The notes under the pieces were generated by a model. It had not been told where the DNA came from. It saw nothing but the letters and a program-made list of their open reading frames with translations, and searched no databases. A program made the position numbers and the translations under genes. From JAAOII01 sp965207705 (lineage in GTDB: Bacteria > Pseudomonadota > Gammaproteobacteria > CBDBNL01 > JAAOII01): DNA of 64,000 nucleotides. Positions 15,822 to 24,574 of this stretch are shown one piece after another (the first letter of the stretch is position 1; every line of letters starts with the position of its first letter). Where the stretch lies: NCBI GenBank assembly GCA_965207705.1, contig OZ242292.1:1922001-1986000 (forward strand). Direction: 5' to 3'.

Positions 15822-16585
15822 CAACAGTTTTGGTGACAAGGCCTCCCTCTGATTCTTGTGAGCAACTTATCACTGCCCTGCAAAATAAAGGATATAAAAC
15901 TATCCGTTTACCATTAATCAAAATAGAATATATAGAGGGCGTTGTCGCTCCTGAAATTAGTAATTATGATTATTTGGTGTGTATCAGCATTAATGCTGCG
16001 GAGAGATTAACTCAGTTGCTATATAACAAGAATGGTAAGCCCATGAAAGAAAGACCATTGGGAAAAGTACTAATTGACGCACCGCGATGTTTTGCTCCAG
16101 GAAATGCCACGGTAAAGTATTTGGCTTCTCATGGGGCTAGAGGAGGAACGTTTTCCCCGTGTAATGATATAGGCGCAAAAGCGATGCTTGACATGCCTGA
16201 GTGGGGAGATGTGCATGGCAAGAAAATTCTTGTGGTGTGCGGTAAAGGTGGAGGAGAGTTGCCTGAGCAGGAGTTATCAAAACGGGGAGCTAAGGTTGAT
16301 AAGTTGCTTCTTTATACAACGAAGCCAATTGCTTATTGTGAGAATAACTGGTTAGTGGCAGGAAAGGTTGATTATATCTGGGCTACTAGCGGTAGTATTC
16401 TTAATAATATGAGAAACAATATTGAGCGTAACAATACCACTGAGTTATTGCTATCCAAAGTTATTGTTGCGGGAAGTCGTCTTTATGAGTTAGCGCAAGA
16501 ATTAGGTTTTAGTTATGTTGTTGCGTTGCCAAATGCCAGCAATAGTACATTGCTTAATTATTTGCATGAACAGGGGAATGATTGA
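15818..16585 (+). CDS. hemD: Uroporphyrinogen-III synthase
   Basis: 255 residues, starting at a GTG that overlaps the hemC stop. HemD closes and flips ring D of hydroxymethylbilane. Family landmarks are VTRPPSDSCEQLITAL at the N-terminus, YDYLVCISINAAERL, WGDVHGKKILVVCGKGGGE and the central IWATSGSILNNM. Sequence conservation in HemD is always low, so the identification rests on these motifs and on the position directly after hemC. Confidence 0.93.
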   Translation: MTTVLVTRPPSDSCEQLITALQNKGYKTIRLPLIKIEYIEGVVAPEISNYDYLVCISINAAERLTQLLYNKNGKPMKERPLGKVLIDAPRCFAPGNATVKYLASHGARGGTFSPCNDIGAKAMLDMPEWGDVHGKKILVVCGKGGGELPEQELSKRGAKVDKLLLYTTKPIAYCENNWLVAGKVDYIWATSGSILNNMRNNIERNNTTELLLSKVIVAGSRLYELAQELGFSYVVALPNASNSTLLNYLHEQGND

Positions 16586-16605
16586 ATATTTGCAAGCAAT
16601 TTACC

Positions 16606-16634
16606 TTGGGAATATATCGTAATTGCAGCATAAT
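16606..16634 (+). promoter_or_regulatory. uvrC promoter giving a leaderless mRNA
   Basis: TTGGGA at 16606-16611, 17-base spacer, CATAAT at 16629-16634, then six bases to the ATG at 16641. A start point seven bases after the -10 falls on the start codon. Confidence 0.55.
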
Positions 16635-16640
16635 GTTAAT

Positions 16641-18620
16641 ATGGAACTACAAGGCATAGATATTGGTGCTTCATTGGAAGAAGTAGCAAAGAATCTTGCA
16701 ACCAAACCTGGCGTCTATATGTTTTGCGCTGGAGAGAATATTCTATATGTAGGCAAAGCACGTAATCTGCGTAAAAGAGTTGCCAGTTATCTAAAGCCAA
16801 AACGCCTTGATAATAAATCACTTCGCCTCATGGAGCGAGCAACCAGATTACAGTGGGTCATTACCGCTAGTAATACTGAAGCGCTATTGTTGGAATATAA
16901 TTTTATTAAAAAGCATAAGCCGCCCTATAACATAATCCTAAGGGATGATAAATCATACCCCTATATATATGTCTCTGCTCACAAGGATTATCCGTTACTA
17001 ACAATGCATCGCGGGACCAAAAAGAATAAGGGAGATTATTATGGACCCTATCCAAACGCTATGGCGGTTCATCGCAGCATATCTCAATTACAAAAGATTT
17101 TCAAGGTGCGTTCTTGCAGTGATAGTTTCTTTGCTAATCGCACTCGCCCTTGCTTACAACATCAAATAGGGAGATGTACTGCTCCTTGCGTGGATGCTAT
17201 TAGCAGCGAGGATTATATGAAGAATATTAACTATGTAAAGGATTTTTTGTCTGGTAAAGATAGTAAGGTCATTAACGACCTAACGGCAGAGATGCAGAAA
17301 GCTTCCGATGAGTTTCTTTTTGAATATGCTGCAGAATTACGTGATAAGGTGCAAGCAATGCGTAATCTTCAAGAGAATCAATACATAAGCCGCGGACTTG
17401 GTAATATTGATGTATTGGGTGTTTACAGTCATGGCAATGTTGCTTGTGTTTATCTGATGCTTGTAAGAAATGGGAAGGTCTTAGATAGCCGCCATTTTTT
17501 CTTTCGCTCTCCAGCATTTGATACTGAACAAAACCTACTGGCGGCATTCATTGAACAGTATTATCTAACTCCTGATAGTAAGATTCCAGAAGAAATAATC
17601 TCCTCTTATGCTATTGCAGAGGGGACGCTTGATGGCTTAACCGAACACTATGGAAAGAAGATTAAAGTCAAGCATAAGGTGCGCGGGACACGTAAAAGAT
17701 GGCTGGATATGGCACAAGAAAGCTGTAAGTCATTATTGATTAGTCATGTTAATAATAAAAATATCATAAGAGAGGAACTGGATAACGTGAGTACAGCATT
17801 AGGCATAGGAGAGCGGCTTGAAAGAATAGAATGTTTTGATATTAGTCATAGCGGCGGTAAGGAAGCCCAGGCATCCTGTGTGGTATTTACTGAAGAGGGA
17901 GCAGTTAAAAAGGAATATCGGAGGTTTAATATTGGCGGCATAGTTCCTGGTGATGATTATGCGGCAATGAAACAAGCAGTTGCTCGCCGCTATGCTACTT
18001 TTGATGCCAAATATGATAATATAGATTCTGTGAGAAAAGAAAACACTAGTCGCGCGCCTCAATTAATCGTCATAGATGGAGGGAAGGGACAACTAAATGC
18101 CGCTATATCTGCACTACAAGAACTCAATTTGACTGGAGCTATGAAGAATATAATGGAATCCACTTTATTGGTTGGCATATCTAAAGATGATAATAGAACT
18201 TTTGGCAAAGAAAAACTGCATATAAGCAGCTGGTATTCACCTAACAATCAAAGTCAAGGCGTCAATGAAAATGAAAATAAAAATGGAAATGGAAATAAAG
18301 GCGCGCTCATGAATAACCACGATATACGAGTTATAGAAATATCCTCGCTTAATAGATACAACCCGTTGGAATTATTATTGCGAGTCCGAGATGAAGCACA
18401 TCGTTTTGCTTTGGCGGGACACAGACGCAAAAGAAATAAGGCGGCAATGGCAACAGGGCTTGATGCGATTAAAGGGTTAGGGGAAGTGCGTAAACGAGCA
18501 TTAATCAAATATTTTGGCGGCATAGCGCCAGTTAAAAATGCGAGTATTGAAGACCTTGCCAAGGTGCCAGGGTTTGGCAAAAGTATTGCCGCAAATGTAT
18601 TTGAGCAGTTGCAGAAATGA
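16641..18620 (+). CDS. uvrC: Excinuclease ABC subunit C
   Basis: About 659 residues from the ATG at 16641. A TTG at 16623 would add six residues but lies inside the predicted promoter. UvrC makes both incisions in nucleotide excision repair. The N-terminal GIY-YIG nuclease shows KPGVYMF and ILYVGKARNLRKRV. The UVR segment is near residue 210. The RNase H-like nuclease shows ECFDISHSGGKEAQASCVVF and VIDGGKGQLNAA. A helix-hairpin-helix pair ends the protein. Between the nuclease core and the HhH is a polar insertion with an alternating N-E-N-K-N-G pattern (18260-18300). The gene overlaps trkA by four bases (ATGA). Confidence 0.97.
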   Translation: MELQGIDIGASLEEVAKNLATKPGVYMFCAGENILYVGKARNLRKRVASYLKPKRLDNKSLRLMERATRLQWVITASNTEALLLEYNFIKKHKPPYNIILRDDKSYPYIYVSAHKDYPLLTMHRGTKKNKGDYYGPYPNAMAVHRSISQLQKIFKVRSCSDSFFANRTRPCLQHQIGRCTAPCVDAISSEDYMKNINYVKDFLSGKDSKVINDLTAEMQKASDEFLFEYAAELRDKVQAMRNLQENQYISRGLGNIDVLGVYSHGNVACVYLMLVRNGKVLDSRHFFFRSPAFDTEQNLLAAFIEQYYLTPDSKIPEEIISSYAIAEGTLDGLTEHYGKKIKVKHKVRGTRKRWLDMAQESCKSLLISHVNNKNIIREELDNVSTALGIGERLERIECFDISHSGGKEAQASCVVFTEEGAVKKEYRRFNIGGIVPGDDYAAMKQAVARRYATFDAKYDNIDSVRKENTSRAPQLIVIDGGKGQLNAAISALQELNLTGAMKNIMESTLLVGISKDDNRTFGKEKLHISSWYSPNNQSQGVNENENKNGNGNKGALMNNHDIRVIEISSLNRYNPLELLLRVRDEAHRFALAGHRRKRNKAAMATGLDAIKGLGEVRKRALIKYFGGIAPVKNASIEDLAKVPGFGKSIAANVFEQLQK

Positions 18621-19993
18621 AAATAATCGTATTAGGCGCAGGACAGGTCGGCTCAAGTGTGTCGTCTTTGTTAGTCAAAGAAGGCGTTGATATAACTGTA
18701 ATAGATAAGGACCATAATAAACTACGTTCTTTACAGGAGAAACATGATATTCGCACTTTGGAAGGGCATGCTTCTTTGCCCAGCGTATTGATAGAAGCAG
18801 GTTGCGAAGATGCTGACCTGCTAATAGCAACTACCAGCAGTGATGAAGTAAATATGATTGCTTGTCAAGTTGCCTATAATCTTTTTAAGACCCCAACCCG
18901 AATAGCCCGTATTCGCGAGTTAAATTACTCAGAGAATCCTGAACTGTTCACTGACGATAAGATTTCAGTGAATGTTCTAATAAACCCAGAAAACCTACTC
19001 ACCGAATATATTCATTCTGCGGTGCTGTATCCAAGCGCCTTGGAAGTTATGGATTTTGCTGCTGGTAAAATAAAATTAGTTGGAATACAAGCTCATCTGG
19101 GAGGACCTTTAGTGCATCAGAAAGTCAGTTCTTTGCGCGAACATATTCCAAATATAGACAGCCGAGTTGCGGCTATCTATCGTGATAAGACAGCGATAAT
19201 GCCAGAAGGTGATACCACAATTGAGCCAGGAGATGAGGTCTTCTTTTTAACCGAATCGCAAAATATAGGCAAAGTAATGAGTGAACTACGCAGAGTGGAA
19301 AAGGATAATCGCCATGTAATAATTGCTGGAGGCGGCAATATAGGGACAAAGCTGGCTAAGGCGCTACAAAAAAAACATAGGGTTAAGATAATTGAACGTG
19401 ATAGAGACAAGTGTGATCAATTATCATCGGGGCTCTCAAACACAGTAATACTCAATGGTTCATGCACCGATAGGAGTTTGTTAGTGGAAGAAAATGTTGG
19501 TAGTTGTCATATATTTTGCGCTATCACCAATAATGATGAAACCAACATAATGTCATGCTTGTTGGCAAAAAAATGTGGAGCCAAAAAAACCATAGCTTTA
19601 GTTAATAATCCCGATTATGGAACACTATTCTCAACTGGGGAAATGGGACAAGAAGTGGTTATTGACAAAATAATTGAGCCACAACAGATAACGGTTAGTC
19701 GTTTATTATCTTATGTGCGGCGCGGTGATATGGTTAGGGTTCATTCATTGCGTCATGGCGCTGCTGAAGCAATGGAAGCAATTGCTCATGGCGATAGCAG
19801 TTCATCCAAAATAATTGGCAAACGTCTTGAAGATATTGCACTTCCTTATGGAGTTGGAATCGGGGCATTGGCGCGAGGAGATAAGGTGATGATGGCGCAT
19901 CGTCATTTAGTGGTTGAGGCAGAAGACCATTTAGTGTTTTTTGTAGTTGATAAGAAAAGCATAGCGGCAGTTGAACGATTGGTTCAGAGTTAA
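18617..19993 (+). CDS. trkA: Trk potassium transporter peripheral NAD-binding subunit
   Basis: 458 residues, the standard length. TrkA regulates the TrkH/TrkG potassium channel. It has two RCK units, each with a Rossmann motif (GAGQVGSS at 7-14 and GGGNIGTK near 238-245) and a C-terminal TrkA_C domain. ATTSSDEVNMIACQ and AITNNDETNIMSCLL are the paired conserved loops. No trkH or trkG is in the window. It follows uvrC with a four-base overlap. Confidence 0.96.
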   Translation: MKIIVLGAGQVGSSVSSLLVKEGVDITVIDKDHNKLRSLQEKHDIRTLEGHASLPSVLIEAGCEDADLLIATTSSDEVNMIACQVAYNLFKTPTRIARIRELNYSENPELFTDDKISVNVLINPENLLTEYIHSAVLYPSALEVMDFAAGKIKLVGIQAHLGGPLVHQKVSSLREHIPNIDSRVAAIYRDKTAIMPEGDTTIEPGDEVFFLTESQNIGKVMSELRRVEKDNRHVIIAGGGNIGTKLAKALQKKHRVKIIERDRDKCDQLSSGLSNTVILNGSCTDRSLLVEENVGSCHIFCAITNNDETNIMSCLLAKKCGAKKTIALVNNPDYGTLFSTGEMGQEVVIDKIIEPQQITVSRLLSYVRRGDMVRVHSLRHGAAEAMEAIAHGDSSSSKIIGKRLEDIALPYGVGIGALARGDKVMMAHRHLVVEAEDHLVFFVVDKKSIAAVERLVQS

Positions 19994-20028
19994 TGTTTGC
20001 GCATTCTTGCTAGGGTAGATAAATGCGG

Positions 20029-20056
20029 TTGTTTTTATTTGCGCTTGTAGTATAAT
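20029..20056 (+). promoter_or_regulatory. Candidate gcv operon promoter
   Basis: TTGTTT at 20029-20034, 16-base spacer, TATAAT at 20051-20056, with gcvT starting at 20130. A second TATAAT at 20112-20117, 12 bases before the ATG, could serve a short-leader transcript. The ~70-base leader between them is too short for a glycine riboswitch, and none of its conserved core is seen. Confidence 0.45.
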
Positions 20057-20129
20057 GTAGCAAATTCCTTCATCTTTACTAAGAGGGTTATATTAAAGGA
20101 ATTAACGTAAGTATAATAGATAAATTGGT

Positions 20130-21224
20130 ATGAAAAGAACTTTTTTATATGATAAGCACATAGAACAGGGCGCAAAGATAGTGGACTTTGCTGGTTGGGA
20201 TATGCCCCTTCATTATGGTTCGCAAATAAGCGAGCATAAAAGTGTGCGTAATGATGCAGGAATATTTGATGTATCCCACATGAGATATCTGAGTATTCAG
20301 GGGGAGGATGCCACGAGTTTTCTGCGTCTGATTATATGCGGCGATGTAGCAACTTTGTGTGCTGGCAAGGGACTATATAGTTGTATGTTGAATGAATCAG
20401 GTGGGATTATTGATGATTTGATTGTATATATGGTTGGTGATAATGATTATAGATTGGTCATTAATGCGGGGACAGCAGCTAATGATATTGCTTGGATGAA
20501 GCAAAATATTGCGTCAAAATCAGTTAGTATTACCGAGCATCAAGATATGTGTATCCTTGCTTTACAAGGACCTAATGCCAGAGATAAATTCTCCGCTATA
20601 TTTCCCCAGTATATGGCTGCAGCAGAATTAAAAAGATTTCACTTTACTGTTGTTGATGATGTATTTATTGCTAGAACTGGATATACAGGGGAAGATGGTT
20701 ATGAAATTGTCGTTTCTCAAGATAAAGCAGCGCAGCACTGGGACGCTTTGCTGCAGGGTGGGTTTGCCCCTGCTGGACTTGGCTGTCGCGACACCCTGCG
20801 TTTAGAGGCGGGACTTTCTTTATATGGCATGGATTTAGACGAGAAGCATAGCCCATTAAGTTCGGCTTTATCTTGGACAATTCACTGGGATAATAATGTT
20901 GATGATGCAAGAGAATTTATTGGAAAACAAGCATTAATTCAAGAAAAAACTGACGGAATTAAAGAAAAAATTATAGGCCTATATATGATTAAGCCAGGGG
21001 TTATACGCTCGGGCAATACGGTTATAACAGATGTAGGTGAAGGAACAATAACTAGCGGTAGTTTCTCGCCCACCCTGGGATACTCAATTGCTTTGGCGAG
21101 AGTTCCTGCAGCAAGTTCAAGCGCTGATTATAATGTTGAAATTAGAGGAGAAAGAATTGAGGTAGGTGTTGTCAGACCTCCGTTTGTGAAGAATGGCAAG
21201 CCAAATGAAAAGATAAACAGATAA
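20130..21224 (+). CDS. gcvT: Glycine cleavage system aminomethyltransferase (T protein)
   Basis: 364 residues. It transfers the methylene group from the aminomethyl-lipoyl arm of GcvH to tetrahydrofolate and releases ammonia. AKIVDFAGWDMPLHYG, NDAGIFDVSHM and LALQGPNA are typical, as is FIARTGYTGEDGYEI. The last includes the folate-binding region, and LGCRDTLRLEAGLSLYG follows. First gene of gcvT-gcvH-gcvP; gcvH begins 15 bases downstream. No Shine-Dalgarno is visible before the ATG. Confidence 0.97.
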   Translation: MKRTFLYDKHIEQGAKIVDFAGWDMPLHYGSQISEHKSVRNDAGIFDVSHMRYLSIQGEDATSFLRLIICGDVATLCAGKGLYSCMLNESGGIIDDLIVYMVGDNDYRLVINAGTAANDIAWMKQNIASKSVSITEHQDMCILALQGPNARDKFSAIFPQYMAAAELKRFHFTVVDDVFIARTGYTGEDGYEIVVSQDKAAQHWDALLQGGFAPAGLGCRDTLRLEAGLSLYGMDLDEKHSPLSSALSWTIHWDNNVDDAREFIGKQALIQEKTDGIKEKIIGLYMIKPGVIRSGNTVITDVGEGTITSGSFSPTLGYSIALARVPAASSSADYNVEIRGERIEVGVVRPPFVKNGKPNEKINR

Positions 21225-21239
21225 CTTATTAACTTAATT

Positions 21240-21626
21240 ATGTCAAACACAACTGAAAAACTTAAATATACCGAAAGCCATGAGTGGATTGCGGAAGATA
21301 ATGATAATTCCAATATTACTATTGGCATTACTGAACACGCTCAAGAACAGTTAGGAGAAATTGTTTATGTCGGGCTACCTGAAGTTGGGACTCAATATGA
21401 ACCTGGCGACACAGTAGCAGTAATTGAATCAGTAAAAGCAGCTTCAGATATATATGCCCCAGTAAAAGGAGAAATTGTTGAAATTAACGAGACACTTAAT
21501 GAAAATCCCGCTTTGGTTAATAACTCGCCTTTTGAAGATGGTTGGTTATTTAGAATAAAAGTAATAGAAGATAATCCAAATGGTTTCCTATCAGAGGAGG
21601 AATATAAGACATTGACTGGTGAGTAA
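21240..21626 (+). CDS. gcvH: Glycine cleavage system H protein
   Basis: 128 residues, normal length. GcvH carries the aminomethyl intermediate on a lipoyl arm between P, T and L proteins. The lipoylated lysine is Lys66 in ESVKAASD. TESHEWI near the start and NENPALVNNSPFEDGWLF toward the end are conserved. It is located between gcvT and gcvP; gcvP starts three bases after its stop. Confidence 0.98.
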   Translation: MSNTTEKLKYTESHEWIAEDNDNSNITIGITEHAQEQLGEIVYVGLPEVGTQYEPGDTVAVIESVKAASDIYAPVKGEIVEINETLNENPALVNNSPFEDGWLFRIKVIEDNPNGFLSEEEYKTLTGE

Positions 21627-21628
21627 TT

Positions 21629-24550
21629 ATGGTTATCTCAGCACCATCAAGTAAGGTAGATAAAAAATTGACACAATCATTGCAAGAACTACTGCAACAA
21701 GATGACTTTATTAGGCGTCATTTAGGTGCGGATGATGCGCAGGTGAAGGACATGTTATCAGAGTTGGGGCTAAAGGATTTAGACCAGTTGATAAAAGAGA
21801 CAGTCCCCGCTAATATCTTACTCAAAGAGCCGCTGGCAATAGAACAAGCGTATAGCGAGCATAACACTTTGGAATATCTACAACAATTAATGTCGCAGAA
21901 TAAAGTGGTTAAGAGCATGCAGGGGACGGGATATTATGATTGTTATACTCCGTCAGTAATTCAACGTTGTGTGTTGGAAAATCCCGGTTGGTATACTGCT
22001 TATACCCCTTATCAAGCAGAAATATCTCAAGGCCGTCTGGAATTATTGCTTAATTTTCAGCAAATGATTGTTGACCTAACAGGCATGGATTGCGCTAATG
22101 CTTCTTTGTTGGATGAGGCAACCGCAGCAGCCGAGGCAATGACTTTAGCGCGTAGAGTAGCTCGCAACAAAGCAGATAGATTTTTTGTGGATGAGAATTG
22201 CTTCCCACAAACCATTGACCTTTTAACTACTCGGGCAAATTCATTGCATGGCATTGAGTTAGTTTGTGGCAAGATGGATGAATATCTGAAGCAACCTGAA
22301 AATTATTTTGGACTCCTGATGCAGTATCCTGCTAACAATGGCGCTATAAATGATTTGGAAAGCATCATTAATATTGCGCATGATAATAATTCACTTGTGT
22401 GCGTGGCAACTGATTTATTAGCTTTGATATTGCTGAAATCTCCTGGTTCTTTAGGGGCTGATATAGTGTTTGGTAATAGTCAAAGATTTGGAGTACCTTT
22501 AGGATTCGGCGGTCCTCATGCTGCATTTTTTGCAGTTAAACAACAATTTCAAAGAAATATTCCAGGACGTTTGATTGGAGTTTCTGTGGATACCAAAGGT
22601 AAGAAGGCGCTACGTATGGCGCTACAAACTCGTGAGCAGCATATCAGGCGAGATAAGGCAACTAGTAATATATGCACCGCCCAGGTACTATTAGCGAACA
22701 TTGCATTTTTATTTGCTTCCTATCATGGTTATAAAGGACTGCGCACAATCGCTCGCCGCGTTCATCGTTTGGCTTATATCTGTGCTTCGGCGCTGGCAGA
22801 AAAAGGATATAAGATTGTTACAAAAGAATTTTTTGATACCATTGTTATTGATACGGATAAAGCAGCTACTTTGGTACAACAAGCTGAAGATAGTGGCTAT
22901 AACCTGCGCAAAATTAATGATAACTTACTTTCAATGAGTTTTGATGAAACAATAGAAATTAAGGATGTAGCTAATATATTAAAATTATTTGGCTGCGGGG
23001 GCGCAAACGACGAGAAAAGCAGCGAAGAGATGGTGTATGCGCTTGATAAAAAACTTCAAAATGATTATAGCTTTGCTAGTAAACACCTACGTAATGATGA
23101 AGTGCTTAGTAATCCTGCTTTTAGCAGTCATCAAACAGAAACTAAGATGATGCGTTACCTTAGAAAATTGCAACAAAAGGATATAGGATTGGATCGCTCA
23201 ATGATTGCTTTAGGTTCTTGCACTATGAAACTTAATGCTGCAACTGAGATGATGCCGATAAGTTGGAAATCGGTTAACGGTATTCATCCCTTTGCTCCTG
23301 CCAGCCAAACTAAAGGATATATAAAATTTATTAAAGAGTTAGAGGAGATGCTGATGGCTATAACTGGTTTTGCTGCAATTAGTTTTCAGCCAAACTCGGG
23401 CGCTCAAGGAGAATACGCTGGACTTTTAGCTATCCGCTCTTATCATATTAGTCGTAAAGATGAGCAAAGGAATATCTGCCTTATACCAGCATCCTCGCAT
23501 GGGACTAATCCAGCAAGCGCTGTGATGGCTGGCATGCAGGTTAAGGTGATAAAATGCGATGATAAAGGCAATGTAGATGTTGCTGAGCTTAAGCAAAAAA
23601 TTGCTGAAAATCAAGGGAAAATTGCGGCGCTAATGATAACCTATCCTTCTACTCATGGAGTTTTTGAATCTTCAATTATGGATATTTGCGCCATTATTCA
23701 TAAAGAAGGCGGACAAGTTTATATGGACGGAGCTAATCTTAATGCGATGGTCGGAGTAGCCAGACCTCATGACATAGGCGCAGATGTTTGTCATATTAAT
23801 CTGCATAAAACATTTTGCATACCCCATGGAGGAGGTGGTCCTGGTATGGGACCGATTGGAGTGGCAAAACATCTTGTTGAGTTTTTACCAGGTCACCATA
23901 CACAAGGAAAATCTGATAATTCGGTATCCGCAGCGCCTTATGGGAGCGCGAGTATACTTCCTATATCCTGGGCATATATAAAAATGATGGGCGGAGAAGG
24001 GCTTACACTTGCAACTAAAATTTCTATTTTAAATGCTAACTATATAGCAGTGCGTTTAGAAAAGCATTATCCAGTGTTATACAAAGGAGTGGAAGGTAGG
24101 AATGCTCATGAATGTATCTTTGATATGCGTGATATTAAAAAATCTTCCGCTATTAGCGAAGAGGATGTAGCTAAAAGATTAATAGATTATGGTTTTCATG
24201 CACCTACTATGTCATTTCCAGTTGCTGGGACCCTAATGGTTGAACCCACTGAGAGTGAGAGCAAAGACGAAATGGATAGATTCTGCGATGCTATGATTAG
24301 TATTCGCAAAGAAATTGCAGCGGTAGAAGAGGGCAAGTTGCCACTTGAAGATAACCCTCTAGTTAATGCCCCTCATACCCTGACAGATTTATATGGGGAT
24401 TGGCAACATCCTTATTCTAAACAACAAGCGTTTTATCCTTTGCCATATTTGCAAGAGGATAAGTATTTTCCTGCAGTTAATCGCGTGGATAATCCTTATG
24501 GCGACCGCAATCTTATGTGTGTTTGTCCGCCGCTGGAAGAGTATAAATAA
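21629..24550 (+). CDS. gcvP: Glycine dehydrogenase (decarboxylating), single-chain P protein
   Basis: 973 residues, the fused form in which the two homologous halves (GcvPA and GcvPB elsewhere) are one chain. It decarboxylates glycine and passes the aminomethyl group to GcvH. FIRRHLG and GTGYYDCYTP are at the start. The PLP lysine is about Lys727 in INLHKTF, followed by IPHGGGGPGMGPIGV. It ends 24 bases from the converging giant lipoprotein gene. With gcvT and gcvH the set lacks only the shared L protein (lpd), not seen here. Confidence 0.98.
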   Translation: MVISAPSSKVDKKLTQSLQELLQQDDFIRRHLGADDAQVKDMLSELGLKDLDQLIKETVPANILLKEPLAIEQAYSEHNTLEYLQQLMSQNKVVKSMQGTGYYDCYTPSVIQRCVLENPGWYTAYTPYQAEISQGRLELLLNFQQMIVDLTGMDCANASLLDEATAAAEAMTLARRVARNKADRFFVDENCFPQTIDLLTTRANSLHGIELVCGKMDEYLKQPENYFGLLMQYPANNGAINDLESIINIAHDNNSLVCVATDLLALILLKSPGSLGADIVFGNSQRFGVPLGFGGPHAAFFAVKQQFQRNIPGRLIGVSVDTKGKKALRMALQTREQHIRRDKATSNICTAQVLLANIAFLFASYHGYKGLRTIARRVHRLAYICASALAEKGYKIVTKEFFDTIVIDTDKAATLVQQAEDSGYNLRKINDNLLSMSFDETIEIKDVANILKLFGCGGANDEKSSEEMVYALDKKLQNDYSFASKHLRNDEVLSNPAFSSHQTETKMMRYLRKLQQKDIGLDRSMIALGSCTMKLNAATEMMPISWKSVNGIHPFAPASQTKGYIKFIKELEEMLMAITGFAAISFQPNSGAQGEYAGLLAIRSYHISRKDEQRNICLIPASSHGTNPASAVMAGMQVKVIKCDDKGNVDVAELKQKIAENQGKIAALMITYPSTHGVFESSIMDICAIIHKEGGQVYMDGANLNAMVGVARPHDIGADVCHINLHKTFCIPHGGGGPGMGPIGVAKHLVEFLPGHHTQGKSDNSVSAAPYGSASILPISWAYIKMMGGEGLTLATKISILNANYIAVRLEKHYPVLYKGVEGRNAHECIFDMRDIKKSSAISEEDVAKRLIDYGFHAPTMSFPVAGTLMVEPTESESKDEMDRFCDAMISIRKEIAAVEEGKLPLEDNPLVNAPHTLTDLYGDWQHPYSKQQAFYPLPYLQEDKYFPAVNRVDNPYGDRNLMCVCPPLEEYK

Positions 24551-24574
24551 CTGTGCTTGGATATATAATATCCA

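Noticed and set aside
20057..20129. Glycine riboswitch upstream of gcvT
   Set aside because: Only about 70 bases of leader and none of the conserved riboswitch core; nothing beyond promoter-like boxes.
24558..24574. Short palindrome between gcvP and the giant gene as a bidirectional terminator
   Set aside because: A perfect but AT-rich seven-base stem with a three-base loop and no T-tract; too weak to call.
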